Assembly (NCBI GenBank): GCA_017309115.1
Contig: JAFLEF010000026.1
Location: forward strand, 1-64,000
Direction: 5' to 3'
Source: Verrucomicrobiota bacterium
GTDB lineage: Bacteria > Verrucomicrobiota > Verrucomicrobiia > Limisphaerales > UBA9464
Length of the DNA: 64,000 bases
Of this stretch, positions 9,380-18,289 are shown piece by piece. The position numbers were made by a program, and so were the translations under genes. The stretch's first letter is position 1; each line of letters opens with the position of its first letter. The notes under the pieces are model-generated. The model was not told where the DNA came from. It did not search any database and saw nothing but the letters and a program-made list of their open reading frames with translations.

Positions 9380-9507
9380 GGGCCTACCGTGGAAAACCGG
9401 GCGCCCTTCGAGCCAGAAAATTCGCTCTTCTCCTCGGACTGAGCGCACGACGTTCGGGGAGGGGAAGAGTCTGGAAAACATGAAAACAGGAGCAAGACCA
9501 GTAATCG

Positions 9508-9599
9508 GGTGGGGCGAGGCTCCGCCGAGCCGTTCGTGTCCCGGTGAATGACGTGCCAGGAGTTCACACACGCCCAGCTTTGCGGGGCGTCGCCCCGCC
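9508..9599 (+). repeat. P1 palindromic element, copy 2
   Basis: About 92 bp with inverted ends GGTGGGGCGAGGCTCCGCCG and GGGGCGTCGCCCCGCC, with GAGCCGTTCGTGTCCCGG inside. It fills most of the gap between the YdcF-like and DUF2314 genes. An octamer-periodic stretch (CTGGAAAACATGAAAACAGG) lies at 9472-9491. Confidence 0.75.
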
Positions 9600-9618
9600 G
9601 GGCAAAATCTGGGTGCTC

Positions 9619-10611
9619 TTAACGGGCACTTCCTCGCCACCAGTACAACCAGAAGGCGGGTACTTCCCGTATCAGAGAACGGATCGGCCAGTTGCGGAGC
9701 CAGTGATCGGGCTTCGCCGGTACGGTGAATACCTCTATCCCGGCTTGGGCGAAGGCGAGCTTTAGTCGGGGCAAATGGTAGAACTCGCTGACAACCAACA
9801 CTCGTTGGCCGGCCAGTTGGATTCGGGTGTTCTTGACGGTGGCGGCGGTGTTGAAGCCCAACGGATCGGCCGATAGAGCCGACGCGGGAACACCCAGGGA
9901 TTCGGCATACCGCTGCATGGCTTCCGTCTCGTGCACGGCGCCATCTCCAGGTCCGCCCGATACAATCAGGCGCTCGACCCAGCCTTCACGATACAATTCG
10001 GCGGCCGTCCGAACCCGGTCGGCGACAGCATCCGACAGTTGTCCATCGGCATAAACCCGGGCGCCCAAAACCAAGGCGACCTGGGCGGGGCGGCGATAAT
10101 CGGTCTTCCCGAAACAAAACGCCTGCAACAGCGGGAATCCCAGAGCGATGATGGCGCCGGCCGCCAGCGTATTTCCCCAACCGCGTTGAACCGGAGGTCT
10201 CGCGTGCTGGGCCCACAGCAGTCCCGTCAACGCCAGGCTGAGACAGCCGGAAAGGGTAACTCCATGGGGATTCTGAATTCCGCCGCGGACCAGCAGAAGC
10301 GAGACGGTCGCAGCGTTGATCAGGGCGAAGGCCAAGAACAGACCCGTGAGTGCCAGAGTCATTCGTCTCCGGCTTGCTCCCATCTCCGGGCGGACGACCC
10401 AGGCCAGCAAGGCTCCGGCGAAACCGACTTCCAGAAGCCACGAAACAGGTGCTCCGAAGGCTCGCAGGTCAATCCACCACAGATTAGCGTGTCCAGGATT
10501 TAAGCCGCCCACTCCGGCGGCATTGAGCAGGGTGAATCCGCTCAGGAATAGGGCCAGACCGCGGGCGAAGGACCAGCTGGATGGGGAGCAATCAAATCCG
10601 GACGTGGTCAT
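9619..10611 (-). CDS. YdcF/SanA-like DUF218 membrane protein
   Basis: A 330-aa protein with four to five membrane segments in the first 160 residues and a C-terminal DUF218 domain (ElyC/SanA/YdcF family; some members act in envelope or polyprenyl-carrier metabolism). Domain hallmarks are ALVLGARVYADGQLSDAVADR, the glycine motif LIVSGGPGDGAVHE, SEAMQ-like TEAMQRYAESLGVP, NTAATVKNTR and VLVVSEFYHLPRLKLAF. The start ATG 10611 is followed by a hydrophobic segment. It is separated by P1 repeat DNA from the genes downstream. The exact substrate is unknown. Confidence 0.82.
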   Translation of the reverse strand: MTTSGFDCSPSSWSFARGLALFLSGFTLLNAAGVGGLNPGHANLWWIDLRAFGAPVSWLLEVGFAGALLAWVVRPEMGASRRRMTLALTGLFLAFALINAATVSLLLVRGGIQNPHGVTLSGCLSLALTGLLWAQHARPPVQRGWGNTLAAGAIIALGFPLLQAFCFGKTDYRRPAQVALVLGARVYADGQLSDAVADRVRTAAELYREGWVERLIVSGGPGDGAVHETEAMQRYAESLGVPASALSADPLGFNTAATVKNTRIQLAGQRVLVVSEFYHLPRLKLAFAQAGIEVFTVPAKPDHWLRNWPIRSLIREVPAFWLYWWRGSAR

Positions 10612-10936
10612 AGGAAGATGCGGTCAGCGAACCGCACTCGCCAGTTCCTGTCCAGAGCCGGGAGGACCTGAAATCGCGGGGGAGGGTTAACTGCAGATTG
10701 GTCGGGTCGTGGTGGCGACCGACGCCGGATGGATTACCCGGAATGCCCTGCTGGAGCTGGGCCTTGGTGATCTCACCTTGCGGGGTCAGGACAACGGCGA
10801 ACTCCTGGTCCGGACCTGTAGCTGGCTGGCGAATCGTTCCGGGCCGCGTTGAACCCGAGTAACTGAAACGAGTGACACGAGTTTCGGCGGGCCGCGTTCC
10901 TTGACTTGGTACCTCACGTGCATAGGCTCGCCAGCC
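10612..10936. other. Divergent intergenic region with a coding-like remnant
   Basis: The region separates the YdcF-like gene (minus) from the bamD-like gene (plus), so it should carry two promoters; none stands out. On the plus strand, 10691-10852 encodes 53 protein-like residues (IGRVVVATDAGWITRNALLE and LLVRTCSWLAN) closed by TGA, but with an in-frame TAA just upstream and no ATG. It reads like the C-terminus of a lost larger gene. A fragment of the P2 element (GGGCCGCGTTCCTTGAC) lies near 10889. Confidence 0.4.
10691..10852 (+). pseudogene. Possible C-terminal gene fragment
   Basis: An open 53-codon stretch with balanced, protein-like composition and a hydrophobic strand pattern. There is no ATG; an in-frame TAA precedes it at 10688. 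The sequence suggests the end of a larger protein with a Rossmann-like or DUF4350-like fold, but this is only an impression. Confidence 0.25.
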
Positions 10937-12070
10937 ATGTTACGCCGGCTCACCGGGAGCGCGTTGCTGCTCGCCTGTCTCTTCGCACTCCCGTTCACAT
11001 GCCCCGCCCCGATCATTTTTCGGGCGGGAGAAGGCTGGACCTACGAAGCAGTGGGTGGCAGCGGTTCCAATTGGGAACGCAAACGCGCCAAGGACCAACT
11101 CCAGGTGGCGCAGGAGGCCTTTGATCGCGGGGAGTATCGGCTCGCGACCAAGGCGGCTAACCGGGTGGTCAAGGTCTGGCCCTTGTCCGACTATGCCGGT
11201 CGGGCGCAGTACCTGATTGGCCGCAGTTACGAAGGTCGGAAAATGGATGAGCGGGCGTTCAAGGCCTACCAGTTGACGCTCACCAAGTATCCGAAGGTCG
11301 ACAACTACGACGAAATCCTTTCCCGCCAATACACCATTGCCCAGCGGTTCCTGGGCGGTCAGCGGTTCAAGTTGTTTGGAGTGCTGCCCTTGTTCCGTAA
11401 TATGGAGAAGACCGCCACGATGTTCGGTCAGGTGGTCGGCAATGGTCCGTACAACGAGACCGGTCCCAAGGCGCAGTTGGACATCGGCACCGCCCAGGAA
11501 AAGCTGAAGCGGTACCCGGCGGCGGTAAAAGCCTACGAAAAGGCGGCGGACCGTTACTTTGACCAGCCATTGGTGGCGTCCGACGCAATCTATCGGGCCG
11601 GTCAGGCATGGGAGAAGCAAGCGTTGCGGGCGGAGTACGACCAATCCAAAGCCGGCGCGTCCATCGACCTCTTCAAGGACTTCATTGAGCTGTATCCCGA
11701 TGACAAACGGGTGCCGAAGGCGGAAGAAGCCATCGCCGTGATGCGCCTGGAACAGGCCCGGGGTGCCTACGAGACCGGTCGCTTCTATGAACGTTATAAG
11801 CGCTGGTTGGGCGCCGTAATCTACTACAACGAATCGCTGCAGCGGGACGCCAATTCGCCCTATGCGGAACAGTGTCGGCAGCGAATCGAAGTTTTGAAGC
11901 CGTTGGCGGATGCCCAGGCGAAACGAATCACCGAGTACGAGGAGAAGGTTCGTCAGCGCAGCCGCGCTCGGGCCACCAACGCCCCACCGATCTCTCCGAA
12001 GCCGGTGCCGCCCGCGCCGCAATCCGACGCTCCGCAAGCGGCCGATCCGGCGAAGCCCGCCGCCAACTAG
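10937..12070 (+). CDS. BamD-like outer-membrane assembly TPR protein
   Basis: 377 aa with an N-terminal signal segment (LTGSALLLACLFALPFTCP) and tetratricopeptide repeats through about residue 310. The spacing matches BamD: a repeat with AQYLIGRSYEGRKMDERAF, then YQLTLTKYPKVDNYDEIL, and later AAVKAYEKAADRYFDQPL and IDLFKDFIELYPDDKRVPKA. BamD is a component of the complex that inserts beta-barrel proteins into the outer membrane. A Pro/Ala-rich tail (about 345-377) follows. No clean lipobox is seen, although Cys16 and Cys24 are in the signal region. The start ATG 10937 places the signal peptide at the N-terminus; the upstream ATG-less extension to 10901 is unlikely. lptE-like follows after 28 nt. 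Confidence 0.8.
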   Translation: MLRRLTGSALLLACLFALPFTCPAPIIFRAGEGWTYEAVGGSGSNWERKRAKDQLQVAQEAFDRGEYRLATKAANRVVKVWPLSDYAGRAQYLIGRSYEGRKMDERAFKAYQLTLTKYPKVDNYDEILSRQYTIAQRFLGGQRFKLFGVLPLFRNMEKTATMFGQVVGNGPYNETGPKAQLDIGTAQEKLKRYPAAVKAYEKAADRYFDQPLVASDAIYRAGQAWEKQALRAEYDQSKAGASIDLFKDFIELYPDDKRVPKAEEAIAVMRLEQARGAYETGRFYERYKRWLGAVIYYNESLQRDANSPYAEQCRQRIEVLKPLADAQAKRITEYEEKVRQRSRARATNAPPISPKPVPPAPQSDAPQAADPAKPAAN

Positions 12071-12098
12071 TCCGGTCTGCGACCTGCCGCCCCGTCCG

Positions 12099-12608
12099 AT
12101 GTGGAATTCCCTCCGCCTGTTGGTTGCCGGAACCTGCCTTTTGATCCTCGGGTCCGGCTGCGCCTACCGCTTGGGTCCTACCAACGACCAAGTGGCCGGG
12201 GCGCAGACGATCGCGATTGACTACTTCCCCAATCAATCACTCGAACCTCAGTTGACGGATCTGGTGGCCACGGCGGTTCGACGGGAAGTACAGCGGGATG
12301 GCACCTTCAAGTTGGCCAGTCGGGGATCGGCCGACATCGTCGTTTCCGGAACAATCATCAGTTACGGCCGATTGCCCGTTGGATCGAAGCGCGACGACGT
12401 GCTCACGCCGACCGACTACGACGTCAAGATCACTGCGAAAGTCCGGGCGGTTCGGGGAACGCAGACCGTGTATGAAGGCGAGGTTTCCGGGAGCGCCCAG
12501 GTGGTGTTCAATGCCGATCTGAACAACGCCGAGCGGGAGAACAATCCGGTGGCCGCTGAGAATCTGGCCCGCAATCTTCTCAGCGCGATCGCGAATGGAA
12601 GCTGGTGA
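12099..12608 (+). CDS. LptE-like LPS assembly lipoprotein
   Basis: A 169-aa lipoprotein: signal MWNSLRLLVAGTCLLILGSG ends in lipobox LGSGC (Cys21) followed by AYRLGP. The body matches the LptE/LPS-assembly lipoprotein pattern common in PVC bacteria: TIAIDYFPNQSLEPQLTDL, then VATAVRREVQRDGTFKL, ADIVVSGTIISYGR. LptE plugs the LptD barrel that delivers LPS to the cell surface. The start ATG 12099 is the one that gives the lipoprotein signal; the ORF opens further upstream in bamD. The stop overlaps the next start by 4 nt (GTGA), so the two are translationally coupled. Confidence 0.83.
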   Translation: MWNSLRLLVAGTCLLILGSGCAYRLGPTNDQVAGAQTIAIDYFPNQSLEPQLTDLVATAVRREVQRDGTFKLASRGSADIVVSGTIISYGRLPVGSKRDDVLTPTDYDVKITAKVRAVRGTQTVYEGEVSGSAQVVFNADLNNAERENNPVAAENLARNLLSAIANGSW

Positions 12609-13873
12609 GCGAACGTCCGATTCGGCCGATGTGGAAATTTCTGCGGCTGTGGTGCGGTGTGATGCTCTGGGGCGGAGCGTCCCTAATGGCGGCGGATTGG
12701 CCGCAGTGGCGAGGACTGAATCGGGATGGCCAGATCACGGAGGCGCTTCCAGCCACCCTGCCGTCGGATCCAGAGGTCAAGTGGCGTCTGCCCGTCGCAC
12801 ATGGTTACGCCGCGCCGGTCGTGGGTTCGGGCAAAGTGGTGTATCTCGATGATTCCGGCGGCGTGGAGACGGCCCATGCGTTGGATGCTGTGACGGGTCA
12901 GAAGCTTTGGTCGGTGCCGTTGGGTGAGAGTTTTGCCGATGAATTTGAACCCGGACCGCGCTGCACACCGGTGATTTTTGGAGAACATGTGTTCGCCCAG
13001 ACCACCAAGGGCGAATTTCGGTGTTTACGTCTGAAGGATGGCGGAACGGTTTGGCGCACGAATTTCGCCGATTTCGGGGCGGTCTGGATTTCCGAGCGCA
13101 ATACCGGTACCGGGGCGGCGAGTCGTCGGGGCAACACCGGTTCGCCGGTGGTCACGGCCGAACGGGTGTTGGTGCAAGTCGGCAGCGCCGAGGGCGCCAG
13201 CATCGTCGCCTTCGAACCATTGACCGGGCGGGTTCTTTGGAAGTCTCAGAATGATCTAACCACCTATTCGTCTCCGGTGCTCGCCACGCTTGCCGGACGC
13301 CCGCAGTTCATCAGCGCGACCTGCGAAGGACTGCTGGCTCTGGACCCGCAGGATGGAGGCGTTCTGTGGCGGGTGCCGTTTCGAACTGCCGCCAATCGCA
13401 ACGTGCTGACCCCGCTGGTGCTCGACGACACGGTGTATTTTGCCAGTCATTCGACCGGACTGCGAGCGGTCCAGGTGAAGCCGGCCGGGTCGGGTGTGAC
13501 CAATCGCGAAACGTGGTTGAATCGGGACCTGAAGCTGAACCTTTCGAGTTTGGTGGCGGTGGACAATCACCTGTACGGACTCGGACCGTCCAAGGACTTC
13601 ATCTGCATCGACCGGACTACGGGCCAGCGGAAGTGGAGCCAGTCGGGCTTTGGCGACGTGGCGTCTACAATCGCATCAGGTCAGCGGTTGCTGGTGCTGA
13701 CCGATCTGGGCGAGGTGCGTCTGCTCGCGGCGAATCCGGAGAAGTACGAGGAGTTGGGTCGGCTCCAAGTGTGCGGCAAGACCTTCTCGCATCCGGCGTG
13801 GTCGGACGGAGTGATGTATGTCCGCGATCCCCGGGAATTGCAGGCTCTGCAAATCACGAAAGCAGACCGCTGA
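12605..13873 (+). CDS. PQQ-like beta-propeller protein (BamB-like)
   Basis: A 422-aa exported beta-propeller. The N-terminus is a signal segment (MWKFLRLWCGVMLWGGASLM) followed by the phylum-typical ADWPQWRGLNRDG. Repeated blades carry GxxLW/VWR patterns: ALDAVTGQKLWSVPLGES, LKDGGTVWRTNF, FEPLTGRVLWKSQNDL, LDPQDGGVLWRVPF, IDRTTGQRKWSQSGF. The start is GTG 12605, overlapping the lptE-like stop; ATG 12629 is an alternative. Its position behind bamD- and lptE-like genes fits a BamB-type scaffold role, but the same fold is used by many secreted proteins in this phylum, so this is inference. No PQQ-dehydrogenase active-site residues were recognised. Confidence 0.8.
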   Translation: MSERPIRPMWKFLRLWCGVMLWGGASLMAADWPQWRGLNRDGQITEALPATLPSDPEVKWRLPVAHGYAAPVVGSGKVVYLDDSGGVETAHALDAVTGQKLWSVPLGESFADEFEPGPRCTPVIFGEHVFAQTTKGEFRCLRLKDGGTVWRTNFADFGAVWISERNTGTGAASRRGNTGSPVVTAERVLVQVGSAEGASIVAFEPLTGRVLWKSQNDLTTYSSPVLATLAGRPQFISATCEGLLALDPQDGGVLWRVPFRTAANRNVLTPLVLDDTVYFASHSTGLRAVQVKPAGSGVTNRETWLNRDLKLNLSSLVAVDNHLYGLGPSKDFICIDRTTGQRKWSQSGFGDVASTIASGQRLLVLTDLGEVRLLAANPEKYEELGRLQVCGKTFSHPAWSDGVMYVRDPRELQALQITKADR

Positions 13874-13891
13874 CGCCCTTGGAAGCTCGAC

Positions 13892-15052
13892 TTGCGTGGG
13901 AGCTTTCGGAACGATTTCTTGGTGAAGTTTAAGGATTCCCACCGTCCCGAAGGCGAGCCTGAGAAACCGAATCTCTCGGTTCAGCCGGGAACACCGCCCA
14001 AGTTGTCGAAAGCCCAACGGGACTTCCAGCGACTCACTCAGAAGATTGAAAAACTGCGGGCGAAGTTGGAGCGGAAGACGGAGGAGTTTCGCGAGGCGAT
14101 GCGCTTTCTAGGAACGGAGTTGCATCCGCTGGACCTCCAGGTCGCCGACCGGACCAAACAAACGATCCGACTGGTGTTTCCCTTCATGTCCGAAACCAAA
14201 CGCGGCCACGACTGGGAACAAAAGGTGCGGAAATGTTTGCAGATTCAACTGCTGACGGTGGTGCGGTTGGAAGGCGATCTGGTGGACGGAGATCTGAAGG
14301 AGATTTTCCGGGTGGTGGAAGGCAAGACCGTGGAGGAGTCCAAAAAGGAAGAAGAAGAAGCGACGCGCGTGGAGATTGAGCGGGAGATCAAGGATCTGGG
14401 ACTGGATCCGCGGGTGATGATGTCCGAAGGCCTGCCCAATGCGGACCAGTTGAAGGAGATTATGGAACACCTCGCCCGGAAATTCGAAGCCGGGTTGCCT
14501 CCGGAGCGGCCGAAGAGTGCCCGGCAAGTGGCCAAGGAAAAGGCGCGGGCCGAACTCCGGTCCAAGGATCTGGGCAGCCTGTTCAAGCAGTTGGCCAAGT
14601 TGTTGCACCCTGACTTGGAACAGGACCCGGTGTTGCGGGTGCAAAAGGAGGCCGACATGAAGGAACTCAACCAGGCCTACGAGACGGAGAATTTGCACCG
14701 GATGCTCCAGCTGGAGGCCAAGTGGATCGTTCGGGAGCAAGGCAACGCCGCCCACCTGAGCGGGACCAAACTGGCCATTTACAACGAAGTGCTCCGGGAG
14801 CAGGTGGAAGAGTTGGAAATGGACCTGGAGGATCTGCCGGATGATCCGCGTTTTGAGCCATTGCGGATGTACTTGGATCCGTTCACCGGCGAGCTGGAGT
14901 TGGATCAGGCGGGGGCTCTCCAATTCCGCCGCGAGGTGGTGTGGCGGATGGATCAGATGATTCAAGGGCTCAAGGGGCCCAACCCCCTGGCGGCGGTCCG
15001 GCGGCTCTTGGAAGATTTGGATGATAGTCTTCCTCGGTGGCGGCGGCGTTGA
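13892..15052 (+). CDS. J-domain-like cytoplasmic protein
   Basis: 386 aa, strongly charged and mostly helical. An N-terminal coiled coil (about 45-75; LTQKIEKLRAKLERKTEEF) is followed by an unassigned middle, and a J-domain-like segment around 225-275: LGSLFKQLAKLLHPDLEQD with the HPD tripeptide at residues 239-241, then MKELNQAYETENLHRM. J-domains stimulate Hsp70 (DnaK) ATPase activity. The start is a TTG at 13892 with GGAAG six bases upstream; GTG 13922 is an alternative. It lies 18 nt after the PQQ-propeller stop, so it probably belongs to the same operon. A heptamer array begins right after the stop codon. Confidence 0.75.
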   Translation: MRGSFRNDFLVKFKDSHRPEGEPEKPNLSVQPGTPPKLSKAQRDFQRLTQKIEKLRAKLERKTEEFREAMRFLGTELHPLDLQVADRTKQTIRLVFPFMSETKRGHDWEQKVRKCLQIQLLTVVRLEGDLVDGDLKEIFRVVEGKTVEESKKEEEEATRVEIEREIKDLGLDPRVMMSEGLPNADQLKEIMEHLARKFEAGLPPERPKSARQVAKEKARAELRSKDLGSLFKQLAKLLHPDLEQDPVLRVQKEADMKELNQAYETENLHRMLQLEAKWIVREQGNAAHLSGTKLAIYNEVLREQVEELEMDLEDLPDDPRFEPLRMYLDPFTGELELDQAGALQFRREVVWRMDQMIQGLKGPNPLAAVRRLLEDLDDSLPRWRRR

Positions 15053-15418
15053 AAGCTGAGAGCTGAGAGCTGAGAGCTGAGAGGTCGGAACGGTGGGGCG
15101 AGGCTCCGCCGAGCCGTTCGTGTCTCGGCGGGTGAGATGTGTGGGACGCCATTCGCGAGAGGTTCGCGCGAGGCGTTTGGACTGCGCCAGGCCTGTGGCG
15201 CTTTGGGGCGGGTGGATGGCGGCTGGGGATTGTGGACGGACTGACGCTTCAGCCGCCGTGACCAAAAGCGGTAGTAGCTCGCTGCGCTCGCGACCGCAGT
15301 CCATGACGCTTCGCGCGAATGACGCGGGGGAGGGAACTGAACCGGCTGGGTCCGCCGCGCAGACGGCTCAGTGGAACCTCGCCCTACCGGTTGGATGTTG
15401 GATTCGCCCCACCGGGGA
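15053..15418. repeat. Mosaic: heptamer array plus split P1 element
   Basis: GAGAGCT heptamers occupy 15054-15083, abutting the J-domain stop. A left half of P1 (GGTGGGGCGAGGCTCCGCCG onward) lies at 15092-15135. A right half in matching orientation (CGGCTCAGTGGAACCTCGCC) ends near 15388. The roughly 220 bp between them hold no recognised gene; ORFs across this region translate repeat DNA. The simplest reading is a P1 copy split by an insertion or two decayed copies. Confidence 0.65.
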
Positions 15419-16816
15419 TCAGGCAGTCACGCCGAGGGCCTGGGCCAAAGCCGTTCGTAGCCGGGATTCGCTGCCGGGATTCACCCAGCACCAGTCGCCC
15501 AGGTTGGCGTCGTTCTCCTGCCAGTGGGCTTCGGTGGGCACGTAGCCGGTGGCTCCGTCGCCATACCCGGCCACGCAAATAAAGTCGTCAGGTCGCAGTT
15601 GCTGGGCGACGAGCTGGTAGTCCACGTAGGTTTCACCCGGAAGCAACACCACCGCGGCGGATCCGAAATCCAGACAGGGAATCTCGAGGGGAATTCCCTG
15701 CCGCACCCGCCGACGCCAGCTTAGCCCCATCGCGGCGAGACACTGGTGGAACGGCTTCTCTCCGGAGACGAGTTTGGCAGGCAGATCGGCCTCGGTGAAT
15801 CCGGGTGAGGTGCGCGGTTCAAGGGTTAGGGACGCGGAACGAAAGGTCCAGGAGGGCAGGGGAGTTCGGTGGGTGTTTTCCCACGCCTCCGCCATGGCTT
15901 GCCGCAGCCGTTCGGCCAGCACTGCGCGATTCTCCCGCGCACCGGTATTGTACTTACCGGCGGTGACGTTGCCGCTCGCCCCGGAAACGTAGAGCTGAAA
16001 CGACTCGGGGGTTTCATTCTGACGCGCCCGACGGGCCAGTCCGGGAAAGTCGGCAGAGACTTCCCCCTGACCGTAATAACTCATCGGATGAACCGCATAG
16101 AAGCTCACCGCCACTAATGGTTGATTTCCGTTCCAGAAGCTCAGGGTCTTCAACCACGGATCGATCAGGCCTTCGCCAGCAGCAATGGCGAAGGCGTTGC
16201 GGGTGGCACTGGTTCGATCCCAGCGCACCGTGCCGTCGGGCATTTCATACCGCCGGTTGGAAGCCACCTGAATCACGCGCGCTTGTCCGGTGCCCAGATG
16301 AGTGACGGGTTGGGCGGAAGGGCGGGCGGATTTCAGGGCGGCTGCGGTTCGTTGAACGGCCACTTCATGGAAGTCCAGATCGCACACGCTCCCGGCCAGA
16401 GAGCGTTCCCGGAGGATCCGTTCCGCGGTCAGATCCGCCACCGGGGCGTCATGTTGGTGCAGGGTGCTGATCATGACGCGCTCCGGTTGGGTTCCAGCGG
16501 CATCGGCGAGGACCGTTTGCCAACGGGCGTAGGCGTCGTTGCGCAGTTCGCACCAATCCAGCGATACCCAGACGACCGGAGGTTCCGCGCCGGTGAGGAC
16601 GAATCCGCGTGCCTCCAATGGATCGGCGACGGACTTGGACACCCAGGAACCGCCCATCATGCCATGTCCGAGGGGCACGGTGATGTCTGCAGCGAAGGGG
16701 TAGATCCGGGTGGTCGTTGTGGGCCGGTGTCCGCATCCGGTCAGCGCCAGCACTGCGGCGGCGGTACCGCCGCGAAGAGCGGTTCGGCGGGAAATGTGTT
16801 TAACCGGTTTAACCAT
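15419..16816 (-). CDS. Neutral/alkaline ceramidase-like exported protein
   Basis: 465 aa with a twin-arginine signal (SRRTALRGGTAAAVLALTGC) and a possible lipobox at Cys28, so probably a Tat-exported lipoprotein. The body matches the N-terminal domain of the neutral/non-lysosomal ceramidase family: FAADITVPLGHGMMGG at the start, WVSLDWCELRNDAY, MISTLHQHDAP with the family-type His pair, FYAVHPMSYYGQGEVSADFP, and GASGNVTAGKYNTG. LPGETYVDYQLVAQQL follows near the end. Ceramidase itself is not assured; many bacterial homologues have unknown substrates. Divergent from the aldolase gene across 168 bp. Confidence 0.8.
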   Translation of the reverse strand: MVKPVKHISRRTALRGGTAAAVLALTGCGHRPTTTTRIYPFAADITVPLGHGMMGGSWVSKSVADPLEARGFVLTGAEPPVVWVSLDWCELRNDAYARWQTVLADAAGTQPERVMISTLHQHDAPVADLTAERILRERSLAGSVCDLDFHEVAVQRTAAALKSARPSAQPVTHLGTGQARVIQVASNRRYEMPDGTVRWDRTSATRNAFAIAAGEGLIDPWLKTLSFWNGNQPLVAVSFYAVHPMSYYGQGEVSADFPGLARRARQNETPESFQLYVSGASGNVTAGKYNTGARENRAVLAERLRQAMAEAWENTHRTPLPSWTFRSASLTLEPRTSPGFTEADLPAKLVSGEKPFHQCLAAMGLSWRRRVRQGIPLEIPCLDFGSAAVVLLPGETYVDYQLVAQQLRPDDFICVAGYGDGATGYVPTEAHWQENDANLGDWCWVNPGSESRLRTALAQALGVTA

Positions 16817-16984
16817 AGGCGATGGGAGGCTGGCCCGTACTCGGCTCGACGTCAGGTCCTAACCGGTCTCGACCGTATCGAGCTTTCGAGGCCTCCCGGT
16901 GTTTTCCAGGTTCATGTTCGCAATTGCCGTTCTGGGCACCTGCGGGCTTGGCGCCCCCAGGCCACTTGTTAGGCTGGCGACGCC

Positions 16985-18049
16985 ATGATCGATTCCATCC
17001 GTCAAGCCCTCGCCGACAAGGCCGACTCTCTCCTCAACTTCAGCAATCCCAAGATCCCCCGGGAACATCTGCACCTTCCCAGCCCGGATTTTGTGGATCG
17101 CCTGTTTGGCCCCAGCGACCGCAACGCTCGGGTCCTGGCCAATCTCCAACGGATTCACAACACCGGCCGACTCGGTGGGACCGGTTACGTCTCGATCCTG
17201 CCGGTGGACCAAGGCATCGAGCACTCCGCGGGTGCGAGCTTCGCCAAGAATCCCGCGTACTTTGATCCGGAAAACATCGTCAAGCTGGCCATCGAAGGTG
17301 GCTGCAATTCCGTGGCCTCCACCTACGGCGTGCTCGGTTCGGTCGCTCGCAAGTACGCGCACAAGATTCCGTTCCTGGTGAAGATCAACCACAACGAGTT
17401 GCTGACCTATCCCAACAAGGCGGACGAAATTCTGTTCGGAACCGTCAAGCAGGCCTGGGACATGGGCGCCGCGGCGGTGGGCGCGACCATCTATTTCGGT
17501 TCGGACAATGCGAGCCGGCAAATCGTGGAAATCTCACAGGCGTTCGCTCTGGCCCACGAATTCGGCATGGCGACGGTGCTGTGGTGTTATCTCCGCAATC
17601 CGGCCTTCAAGAAGGACAAGGATTACCACGTGTCGGCCGATCTCACGGGACAGGCCAATCATCTGGGCGTCACTATCCAGGCGGACATCATCAAGCAGAA
17701 GCTTCCCGAGAACAACGGCGGGTTCCTGGCGCTGAACTCCGGCGACTCCAGCTATGGCAAGCTCGACAAGCGAATGTACTCCGAACTGTGCAGCGATCAC
17801 CCGATCGACCTGACCCGGTATCAGGTGGCCAACTGCTATTTGGGCCGGGCGGGCCTGATCAACAGTGGCGGCGCTTCCGGAGCGAATGACTTTAGCGAAG
17901 CCGTCATGACCGCCGTGGTGAACAAGCGGGCCGGTGGCATGGGGCTCATTTCTGGTCGGAAGGCCTTCCAACGTCCGATGGCCGAAGGCGTCAAACTGCT
18001 GCACGCCATCCAGGACGTGTATCTGTGTCCGGAGGTGACCGTGGCTTGA
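16985..18049 (+). CDS. fbaB: Class I fructose-bisphosphate aldolase (FbaB type)
   Basis: 354 aa, full length, of the DhnA/FbaB class I family, which cleaves fructose 1,6-bisphosphate to DHAP and glyceraldehyde 3-phosphate via a Schiff base. Diagnostic stretches: [17 protein letters not shown] near 68, [17 protein letters not shown] near 102, [16 protein letters not shown] near 130, and [17 protein letters not shown], in which Lys237 matches the family's Schiff-base lysine region. [12 protein letters not shown] near the end is the phosphate-binding loop. The start ATG 16985 matches the family N-terminus. A strong intrinsic terminator follows. Confidence 0.93.
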   Translation: MIDSIRQALADKADSLLNFSNPKIPREHLHLPSPDFVDRLFGPSDRNARVLANLQRIHNTGRLGGTGYVSILPVDQGIEHSAGASFAKNPAYFDPENIVKLAIEGGCNSVASTYGVLGSVARKYAHKIPFLVKINHNELLTYPNKADEILFGTVKQAWDMGAAAVGATIYFGSDNASRQIVEISQAFALAHEFGMATVLWCYLRNPAFKKDKDYHVSADLTGQANHLGVTIQADIIKQKLPENNGGFLALNSGDSSYGKLDKRMYSELCSDHPIDLTRYQVANCYLGRAGLINSGGASGANDFSEAVMTAVVNKRAGGMGLISGRKAFQRPMAEGVKLLHAIQDVYLCPEVTVA

Positions 18050-18092
18050 TCCCGGAAGATCTGAAACCGGTAGGGCGAAGTTCCGCCGAGCC

Positions 18093-18140
18093 AAACGCCG
18101 GAGTTGGACCGTGGGTCCGGCTCCGGCGTTTTCGTTGTTT
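18093..18140 (+). terminator. Intrinsic terminator after the aldolase gene
   Basis: AACGCCGGAG pairs with CTCCGGCGTT, extended by GGACC/GGTCC in the upper stem, followed by TTTTCGTTGTTT. Immediately before it, 18069-18092 is a left-half fragment of the P1 repeat (GGTAGGGCGAAGTTCCGCCG), so the terminator abuts repeat DNA. Confidence 0.88.
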
Positions 18141-18165
18141 CAGAGGGGAGGGAGGGGAGGTTTAA

Positions 18166-18278
18166 CCACAGATTAACGCCGATTGACGCAGATTAAAGAA
18201 GTGGAACGGGTCAAAAATCTGCGAGGCGTGGCCACGCGGGAACGAATCCCTAATCTGAGAGAATCCGTTAATCTGCGG
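18166..18278. repeat. Inverted repeat in the convergent fbaB-yebC gap
   Basis: The left arm ACCACAGATTAACGCCGATT (with a following 10-bp periodic GACGCAGATTA) is mirrored by TAATCTGAGAGAATCCGTTA and ATCTGCGG at 18250-18278. The CAGATTRACGC theme is a dispersed repeat; a short piece also lies near 28701. It lies between convergent genes. Confidence 0.6.
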
Positions 18279-18289
18279 ATCCACCCGCG

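Noticed and set aside
9380-9640. N-terminal 87 residues of the DUF2314 ORF
   Set aside because: They translate the P1 palindrome and an octamer repeat; the start was moved to 9379.
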